Of a stretch of DNA of 64,000 bases, positions 58,926-64,000 are shown in pieces (positions within the stretch are counted from its first letter, which is position 1; every line of letters begins with the position of its first letter). The DNA is from UBA1081 sp045636025 (GTDB lineage Bacteria > Bacillota > Clostridia > Oscillospirales > Acutalibacteraceae), in the NCBI GenBank assembly GCA_045636025.1, contig JAZTWP010000085.1:7319-71318 (forward strand). The letters are read 5' to 3'. The notes beneath the pieces are model-generated. The model ran no database searches. It saw nothing but the letters and a program-made list of their open reading frames with translations, and was not told where the DNA came from. The translations under genes and the position numbers were made by a program.

Positions 58926-59900
58926 ATGACAAGTGAAGAATTCAGAACGAATCCTATGTTTCTGAGAAATCAATTTAAAGGAGATGGAGTTTTTGAAATT
59001 CCTAAAATCGAAAAGGAGGAAATAGAACTTGAAAATATTGAGTTAATCGGGTATGATAAGCTTAGTGAAAACGAAACTGATAAAATTGTTCACTTCTTTT
59101 TGGATGATTACAAGTTTGAGGCAATATGGAATGACCCTGAGCCAAGAATTGAAAAGTTAAAAAAATATAAAGCTGTTCTTGCACCAAACTATAGCATTTA
59201 CACGGAAATGCCGTTATCCTTAAAGGTGTATAACACTTTCAGAAGTCGTTGGTGCGGTGCATACTTGCAAGCTAAAGGAATCAAGGTTATACCAACTGTT
59301 GTATGGGGAGAACCGAATACATTTTGGTTTTGTTTTGACGGCATTGCACAAGGTAGTGTAGTTGCAGTTTCAACATTAGGTGTAAGGAAAGAAAAATCAC
59401 TGTTCATGCAAGGTTATAACGAAATGATAAGAAAAGTTAAACCTAAAGCTATTATTTGTTACGGTAAACCCTTTGAGGAAATGCAAGGTAAAATCATAGC
59501 GATCGATTATGCTGAAACTAACAACTTAAACAGTAAAAGCATAAATGACAGAGCGTACATAAAGAAAAATATAGGTTATATTCTTTCGTTTAATGAAAAA
59601 GGTATGGGGAGTGCTGCTTCAAATCAAAAGACTTGGGCAAATCCAACAACATTAAAAGATCACTTTGACCGTCATGCCAAAGCTTTTTCAATAACAGATG
59701 AAGCAGAATATGCAAAGCAAGCACATCAACACTATTTAAATCGTGATAAATATCAGGTTAAAGTAGATGAAAATAATGTTATAAGAATATATGATGCACA
59801 AACAAACACTTTTGGTGTGTATAATTCAAATGGTGAAACAATAACTTTTTTCAAACCAAGCCATGGTCAAAGATATTTTGACAGTCAACCCGGCAAATAA
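58926..59900 (+). CDS. DUF4417 protein fused to a BECR-nuclease-toxin-like C-terminus
   Basis: The start is ATG 58926 with GGAGG. Residues about 25-215 show DUF4417 (LAPNYSIYTEMPL, FRSRWCGAYLQAKGIKVIPTVVWGEPNTFWFCFDGI, VKPKAIICYGKPF). A Gly/Ser/Ala linker (about 225-245) leads to a C-terminal domain of about 75 residues: FDRHAKAFSITDEAEYAKQAHQHYL, then RIYDAQTNTFGVYNSNGETITFFKP. This His-first, TNTFGVY / TFFKP layout is that of barnase-EndoU-colicin-RelE (BECR)-type RNase toxins of polymorphic systems. The next gene would be its immunity protein. The catalytic assignment is by pattern only. Confidence 0.7.
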   Translation: MTSEEFRTNPMFLRNQFKGDGVFEIPKIEKEEIELENIELIGYDKLSENETDKIVHFFLDDYKFEAIWNDPEPRIEKLKKYKAVLAPNYSIYTEMPLSLKVYNTFRSRWCGAYLQAKGIKVIPTVVWGEPNTFWFCFDGIAQGSVVAVSTLGVRKEKSLFMQGYNEMIRKVKPKAIICYGKPFEEMQGKIIAIDYAETNNLNSKSINDRAYIKKNIGYILSFNEKGMGSAASNQKTWANPTTLKDHFDRHAKAFSITDEAEYAKQAHQHYLNRDKYQVKVDENNVIRIYDAQTNTFGVYNSNGETITFFKPSHGQRYFDSQPGK

Positions 59901-59919
59901 TGTAAAGGAGAAATTTTTT

Positions 59920-60195
59920 ATGAAAAATAATTGTCCCGTATGCGGATACAATAATCTTGATTTTAAGCCATATGATGAACAAGGCAACGCATCTTTTGAG
60001 ATATGCCCTTGTTGCGGATTTGAATTCGGTTGTGATGATTTTCCTGACAAGCCGAAATCATTTATAGAATGGCGAAAAAAATGGATTGATAATGGTTGCA
60101 ATTGGTTTTCAAGAAATCCTGCACCGCAAGATTGGAATGCAAAAGAACAAATTCATACTTTTTACAACGAAAATATTGATTCATATAAAATCTGA
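59920..60195 (+). CDS. Cys-rich CPCC-family protein, likely immunity partner
   Basis: 91 aa; ATG 59920 with AAAGGAG, 19 bases after the toxin-like gene. The N-terminal half has NCPVCGYNNLDF and ICPCCGFEFGCDDF, the double Cys pattern of the CPCC family. The C-terminal half is aromatic (WRKKWIDNGCNWFSRNPAPQDWN). CPCC proteins are commonly found beside toxin genes and could neutralise the nuclease domain encoded just upstream. Confidence 0.78.
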   Translation: MKNNCPVCGYNNLDFKPYDEQGNASFEICPCCGFEFGCDDFPDKPKSFIEWRKKWIDNGCNWFSRNPAPQDWNAKEQIHTFYNENIDSYKI

Positions 60196-60244
60196 TATAC
60201 ATACGAAATATTGTGTCCTTTAACCAGATATAACAAACCTGAAG

Positions 60245-60352
60245 ATGTTGATATATATTGTATATAAAAATCAGTCGAATATCGCATTTTACAATAATTC
60301 AGAAAGAGTATTTAATGGTTTCAAAGAAATGTTTAGTTTTACAATTGAATAA
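60245..60352 (+). pseudogene. 35-codon remnant at the right end of the element
   Basis: An open frame from ATG 60245 ends ...NSERVFNGFKEMFSFTIE, which looks like the C-terminus of a larger protein. No RBS is seen. It may be the tail of a second immunity-type gene. The 60196-60563 stretch otherwise holds only the terminator and the right inverted repeat. Confidence 0.35.
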
Positions 60353-60367
60353 ATATTTATCGAATTT

Positions 60368-60399
60368 GAGGCTACTTTTATGGTAGCCTCTCTTTTTTT
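60368..60399 (+). terminator. Terminator at the right end of the spoVAD element
   Basis: GAGGCTAC / GTAGCCTC stem followed by a seven-T run. Confidence 0.88.
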
Positions 60400-60501
60400 G
60401 TGTTGCAACACTTTTATTAAATTTGTCTACAAAACACCCATTATAGTCTTCCCTTCATTGCAACCACCCCATAGCCGCACCCATAATTGAAGCTCCGAAA
60501 A

Positions 60502-60522
60502 CCCAGTAAAATAGGCACTTTT
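60502..60522 (+). repeat. Element inverted repeat, right
   Basis: CCCAGTAAAATAGG and the following T-rich bases match the complement of 47556-47577. It lies 45 bases inside the right junction. Confidence 0.75.
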
Positions 60523-60563
60523 GAGGTTTCGAAAAATTTTATGGTTTTCTCTTGACATTTACC

Positions 60564-60956
60564 CCTGCTGCTGCCCGTACCATTGCAGATTTTCTGACGG
60601 ACACAAAGACAAAACCTGAAGATTATGACCTGATTCTCACGGGCGACCTCGGGTTTGTGGGGTCAGAGCTTCTTATAAAGCTCCTTAAAGACCGTGAAAA
60701 TATTGACATTTCAGCCGTTCATAACGACTGCGGAAAAATGATTTATTACCGCAGAGAACAAGATGTGCACGCAGGCGGTTCAGGTTGCGGCTGTATGGGA
60801 AGTGTGCTGTGCTCACACATCATCAAAGAGATGAAAAGAGGCAGACTTAAAAAAGTTCTTGCTGTGGCAACGGGTGCATTGCTCTCCCCCGTTTCTACAA
60901 TGCAAAAAGAGTCAATCCCCGGCATTGCCCACGCTGTTGAGCTTATCCGCAAATAG
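60564..60956 (+). pseudogene. spoVAD: spoVAD 3' part (interrupted gene)
   Basis: From CCT 60564 the frame encodes PAAARTIADFLTDTKTKPEDYDLILTGDLGFVGSE ..., then DCGKMIYYRREQDVHAGGSGCGCMGSV and VLAVATGALLSPVSTMQKESIPGIAHAVEL, the rest of SpoVAD to its natural end. It continues precisely where the 5' part stops (…AMAP). No RBS or start codon is found at this position, so it is not an independent gene. A TTG at 60552 would give a truncated product. A bidirectional terminator (60961-60987) follows. Confidence 0.93.
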
Positions 60957-60960
60957 AAAA

Positions 60961-60987
60961 AACCATCGGAAGATTTTTCCGATGGTT
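60961..60987. terminator. Bidirectional terminator behind spoVAD
   Basis: AACCATCGGAA / TTCCGATGGTT stem with A-run before and T-run after. It serves spoVAD and the convergent TPM gene. Confidence 0.85.
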
Positions 60988-61011
60988 GATTTTTTTATAA
61001 TTCGCTTTGTA

Positions 61012-61776
61012 TCAGAATCTCTTTCCTCCGCCTCCGTGGGTTGTACCCGAAGAGGAAGTATGAGTTGAACTGCCTGATGTGTTTTTGGGCATTGCAACAC
61101 GTGCTACATTGTTGAAAAGGAATTTATCATAACTCTCTGTCACAACCATACTTCCTTTTTTTACATAATCTCTTGCGTCTGCTTTGCTGTGCACGGAGTT
61201 GTTTGCAGATGCCATCATTTTAAGAATAAAGAACACCGCACCGATACCGATTGCAAGACTCAGAGGAATCCATATAAGAGACACGCTGACTTTCACAATA
61301 TCTTCCGCTTCATCGACAAAAGTAATAAAAGCGTCTGCGTAGTACCCCTCTGAAAGATAAGAAATCATAACATCGAGAAGATAATCAATGTCTGAATCTG
61401 AAAATTCATTGATTGCATTACCGCAGGTTGTTATGTAAATTTCTCTGTCGCCTGCATCACCGTCTTTGTACAATGCGAGAAGACCGTCATTGGTTTCACC
61501 ATAGCCGTAACCGTTGTAATCATAAAAATCATCGGCGTAATCCTGCATTGATTTACCGTCAAGGTCAGTTATGGTAACAACTGCAATTTCCATATTATAG
61601 TTATCGCAGAATTCATTGAGTTTTGCAAGAAGGATTTCTTCTTCCATATCTGTCATAAGGTCTGCATAGTCTTCAATGAGACTTCGTGTTCTGTCGCTAT
61701 TCTGTGCCGAAGCAAAAACGGAAAGCACAAAACAAAGACAAAGTGCAATAAGAACAGAAATCATACGTTTATTCAT
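61012..61776 (-). CDS. TPM-domain (YgcG-like) secreted/membrane protein
   Basis: 254 aa, RBS AAGGAGGTG. A signal peptide (VLIALCLCFVLSVFASA) is followed by the TPM fold (YADLMTDMEEEILLAKLNEFCDNYNMEIAVVTITDLDGKSMQDYADDFYD...). A transmembrane helix lies at about residues 165-190, and a Ser/Thr/Gly tail ends in HTSSSGTTHGGGGKRF, the Gly-rich end usual for this family. Function is uncertain; some relatives are phosphatase-like. Last gene of a four-gene minus-strand cluster. Confidence 0.85.
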   Translation of the reverse strand: MNKRMISVLIALCLCFVLSVFASAQNSDRTRSLIEDYADLMTDMEEEILLAKLNEFCDNYNMEIAVVTITDLDGKSMQDYADDFYDYNGYGYGETNDGLLALYKDGDAGDREIYITTCGNAINEFSDSDIDYLLDVMISYLSEGYYADAFITFVDEAEDIVKVSVSLIWIPLSLAIGIGAVFFILKMMASANNSVHSKADARDYVKKGSMVVTESYDKFLFNNVARVAMPKNTSGSSTHTSSSGTTHGGGGKRF

Positions 61777-61788
61777 ACCGGCACCTCC

Positions 61789-62868
61789 TTACAACAGTTC
61801 AACAAGCCATCTGAGTGCATAAATCGCAACACCGACACCTGCACCGATAATAAGAGACAGCTTTTTGATTGTATTGTTGTCTGTGGGAATGTCGCCGACA
61901 AATTTACCTGTCTGACCGTTCATTGCAAAGATGTAATTATTGCCGTTCCAGTTGGTATTCAGTATCCATACGGGATAAAGAGCATATCTGCATAAACCGT
62001 TTGCAATATTGAGATTCACGTTTTCAGCCACAACGCTTGTGTAATTCTCCACAGTTTCACCGAAAACTTCTTCTGCACTGCTTCTGATACGTTCATTTGC
62101 CCTGACAATGCTTGTTTCGGAATCAACATCGTACTTATCTGCAAGATAGCCTGCAAGATATGCTGTATTGAACGCTACAGCATCATTCATATTGAACGGT
62201 TCGATTGATTCCATAAGGTCATCAGGCATTTTTGTTGAGCCGTCAACGGGAATGTTGTCAAAACTCAGACTGCCTTTTCTGAAAACATCAAAATGAGATG
62301 TTTCAGTATAATTATAATTCTTGTCTGACCAGGTTCTTACGTGCTCAGCCTTGTAATTGATGGCTGTTTCAGCATCGCAGGAAAAAAGCCAGTAAGGAAC
62401 ATATACACCTTTGATTTCGTCAAGATGATTTTCATCCCTGAAAGCCTGCGGAATAAATTTCTTTGTTGCGATATGCTTTTTAAGAGCCTCTTTTGCGGCT
62501 TTTTTATCAAACTTGAAAGGTATGATAAGGTCTGGACGGAGTTCGCCTGAAAACTGACCTTTCATAACAACGGGATTACCGCAGTAAGGACAGCTTGTTG
62601 CACCCGTTGTGTCATCGGCAATAATTTCACCGCCGCAGGAGTTACAGCCATAGACTTTCATACCGTCTGTTTCGCCTGTTGCCCACTCGTTATTATCAGA
62701 CTTCCATTCAATCTGTTCAACTTCGGGCACATCTGCACTTACGTCTGTATTTTCAATGGCAAATTCCGTGTCGCAGTAAGGACATTTGAGTTTCTGTGAC
62801 CCCGTATCAAATTTTACGGCACCACCGCAACAAGGACATTTTCTCTCAAGCAATGTATCCAATATCAT
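61789..62868 (-). CDS. Zinc-ribbon membrane-tethered protein (TFIIB-like ribbon)
   Basis: 359 aa. Three Cys pairs form zinc ribbons at the N-terminus: KCPCCGG, LKCPYCDTEF, YGCNSCGG ... SCPYCGNPVV. The long middle domain (LIIPFKFDKKAAKEALKKHIATKKFIPQAF ... VYVPYWLFSCDAE) and one C-terminal hydrophobic helix follow. This architecture is common in Firmicutes beside SPFH/TPM genes and probably belongs to a membrane-associated complex. Its ATG overlaps the TGA of the 51-aa gene (ATGA). Function unknown. Confidence 0.8.
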   Translation of the reverse strand: MILDTLLERKCPCCGGAVKFDTGSQKLKCPYCDTEFAIENTDVSADVPEVEQIEWKSDNNEWATGETDGMKVYGCNSCGGEIIADDTTGATSCPYCGNPVVMKGQFSGELRPDLIIPFKFDKKAAKEALKKHIATKKFIPQAFRDENHLDEIKGVYVPYWLFSCDAETAINYKAEHVRTWSDKNYNYTETSHFDVFRKGSLSFDNIPVDGSTKMPDDLMESIEPFNMNDAVAFNTAYLAGYLADKYDVDSETSIVRANERIRSSAEEVFGETVENYTSVVAENVNLNIANGLCRYALYPVWILNTNWNGNNYIFAMNGQTGKFVGDIPTDNNTIKKLSLIIGAGVGVAIYALRWLVELL

Positions 62869-63020
62869 TCATCTCCCGTCTGCCAGGTATCAGTTGTCTG
62901 ACTGTAAATCATTCCGTCTTTGTCATACACCTGAAATATTTTATCTCTGAAAATGACAAGCACGGCAATTGCAATCAGTACAACTGCAATTATTGTAATG
63001 AGTACAACTTTTACTTTCAT
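62865..63020 (-). CDS. Single-helix membrane peptide, 51 aa
   Basis: ATG 63020 to TGA 62865-62867. The protein begins MKVKVVLITIIAVVLIAIAV, one transmembrane helix, followed by a polar tail (FRDKIFQVYDKDGMIYSQTTD...). It starts four bases after the SPFH gene stop and its stop overlaps the next start, so the cluster is translationally coupled. Too short for routine gene finding, but its position argues that it is real. Confidence 0.7.
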   Translation of the reverse strand: MKVKVVLITIIAVVLIAIAVLVIFRDKIFQVYDKDGMIYSQTTDTWQTGDE

Positions 63021-63024
63021 TTTA

Positions 63025-64000
63025 TTACTGTCTGGGTTTTCCGCAGTTGTTGCAGAAATTACCCTGATTCACATTGCCGCAGGAACAGGTCCAGCCTGCA
63101 TCAGGTTTCTTTGCACCGCAGTTGTTGCAGAAGTTACCCTGATTTACAGCACCGCATGAACACTGCCAACTATCTGCAGGAGCAGGCTTCTTTGCACCAC
63201 AGTTATTGCAGAAGTTACCCTGATTTACTGAGCCGCAAGCACACTTCCAGCCATCAGCGGGAGCTGCAGGGGCAGGAGTGGGCTGCTGCATCTGTTGCTG
63301 TTGCATACCCATCTGATAAAGGTTCTGCACCTGAGCGGCATTCATCATATTTCCTGCCATACCCATTCCCATAAAGCCTGTCATAGCACCTGCTGTGTTA
63401 CCTGCCGCAATTTTCTGTGCTTCGGCATTCTGTGTAAGCTGATAGCTCGCACCCATTGACGGGTCTGTCATAATGACTGTTCTCTTGAGCTGCTGAATTT
63501 CGTCTTCATCTTCCTTGGGCATTGAAATTGAGTTGATTGCTACATCAACGAGCTGAAGACCTTTGATTGCACCCCAGTTGGGAGCAAGAACTTCATTGAT
63601 TGCTTCATAAAGCTCTGCTGTGTGTGCGGGTACTGCGCTGTATCTGATACCAAGCTCTGAAATCTTTCCGAATGCGGGAAGAAGAGCCTTAAGGAAGTCT
63701 GATTTGAGCTGAGGTGTGATTTCTTCTGTTCTGTATTCATCTGTAACGTTTCCGCTGATTGTTGAATAGAAAAGAAGAGGGTCTGAAATTTTGAAAATGT
63801 ATGTACCGTTGCAACGGATACTTGCATCGTAGTCAATTCCTCTTGCCTGATCGATCATTACTCTGAACGGAATGGGAGTCTGTGTACCGAAGAGATTGTT
63901 CATTATGTTCTTTGTGTTGAAATAATAAACTCTCTGGTCTCTGCCTGCATCACCACCGAAAGTAAATCTCTTACCTACTGTTTTGAAGGTTTCTTTAAGG
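63025..64000 (-). CDS. SPFH-domain/YdjI-like protein with three zinc ribbons, 5' end outside window
   Basis: The frame is open to the window end, so the N-terminus is missing. The visible part is an SPFH-type (virion core protein/YdjI) domain (IPFRVMIDQARGIDYDASIRCNGTYIFKISDPLLFY ... IKGLQLVDVAINSISMPKED). A Gly/Met/Gln-rich linker (MGMQQQQMQQPTPAPAAPA) and three tandem 27-residue zinc ribbons follow, each W-x-C-x-CG-x-VNQGNFCNNCG. First gene of the cluster with the 51-aa peptide, zinc-ribbon protein and TPM protein. It likely assembles a membrane-associated scaffold. Confidence 0.85.
   Translation of the reverse strand, partial: LKETFKTVGKRFTFGGDAGRDQRVYYFNTKNIMNNLFGTQTPIPFRVMIDQARGIDYDASIRCNGTYIFKISDPLLFYSTISGNVTDEYRTEEITPQLKSDFLKALLPAFGKISELGIRYSAVPAHTAELYEAINEVLAPNWGAIKGLQLVDVAINSISMPKEDEDEIQQLKRTVIMTDPSMGASYQLTQNAEAQKIAAGNTAGAMTGFMGMGMAGNMMNAAQVQNLYQMGMQQQQMQQPTPAPAAPADGWKCACGSVNQGNFCNNCGAKKPAPADSWQCSCGAVNQGNFCNNCGAKKPDAGWTCSCGNVNQGNFCNNCGKPRQ

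Larger units (their letters stand above)
47478..60566. mobile_element. 13-kb intervening element inside spoVAD
   Basis: Its ends are defined by the two halves of spoVAD; the shared junction is only CCTG, as expected for a serine recombinase with a very short core. Near the ends lie imperfect inverted repeats (47556-47577 and 60502-60522). The element carries TnpV, MobC, a relaxase (frameshifted), a Tn4451/Tn1549-type large serine recombinase, a sigma-factor-like gene, a HipA-like kinase with partner, and a toxin/immunity-like pair. It is a mobilisable-transposon-like element using spoVAD as its site. Excision in sporulating cells is inferred, not shown. Confidence 0.87.

Overview
The window looks like a chromosome segment of a low-GC, spore-forming Clostridia-type Firmicute, probably a gut Oscillospirales/Ruminococcus-like bacterium. 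This is inferred from A+T-rich DNA, AGGAGG-type ribosome-binding sites, TTGACA/TATAAT promoters, spoVT, spoVAC and spoVAD, a GPH sugar symporter, ribulokinase, and Tn4451/Tn1549-type mobile genes.

The central observation is that sporulation genes are interrupted by recombinase-bearing DNA. (1) spoVT is cut after codon 33 by a 24-kb element (3637-27652). Its 5' part lies at 3552-3649 and its 3' part at 27666-28107. The two junctions share an exact 13-bp core, and joining them gives an uninterrupted 179-codon spoVT. The large serine recombinase at the right end reads through the core into spoVT, so in the integrated state it is a recombinase-SpoVT fusion. In the excised circle it would regain its own 25-residue tail, which is now attached to the spoVT 5' part. 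(2) spoVAD is cut after codon 208 by a 13-kb element (47478-60566) with a second, unrelated large serine recombinase, a broken relaxase, MobC and TnpV. Joining the halves restores 337 codons. (3) The 3' end of spoVAC is duplicated (49 bp exact) around a 0.65-kb XRE + membrane-protein insert. The arrangement resembles the sigK skin elements, which are excised during sporulation, but at different genes.

Layout. 1-2.9 kb: end of a sensor kinase, then decayed genes. 2.9-3.7 kb: two copies of the spoVT 5' end. 3.8-7.2 kb: PHP hydrolase / GPH symporter / ChbG-type deacetylase operon, flanked by 107-bp direct repeats. 7.5-9.9 kb: replicon-like module (iterons, two winged-helix proteins, one RepL-like, large palindromes). 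9.9-12.2 kb: small-protein operon and a HipA-like kinase with an HTH partner. 12.3-15 kb: cytidine deaminase-like protein, methyltransferase, cation/proton antiporter with a structured leader. 15.3-23.7 kb: type I restriction-modification operon with two extra genes, plus a membrane protein and an XRE regulator. 23.9-28.1 kb: tyrosine recombinase, small genes, serine recombinase/spoVT.

28.3-46.8 kb is largely ordinary chromosome: a conserved membrane protein, GNAT, two polar amino-acid ABC systems (one with an apparently circularly permuted binding protein), a beta-propeller glycosidase, tRNA-Leu, a CapA-like protein, DUF4345, spoVAC, MntP, a phosphatase, araB and an LTA-synthase-like sulfatase. 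46.9-61 kb is the split spoVAD and its element, whose cargo includes a HipA-like kinase pair and a DUF4417-nuclease-toxin-like gene with a CPCC partner. 61-64 kb is a TPM / zinc-ribbon / SPFH membrane-associated cluster.
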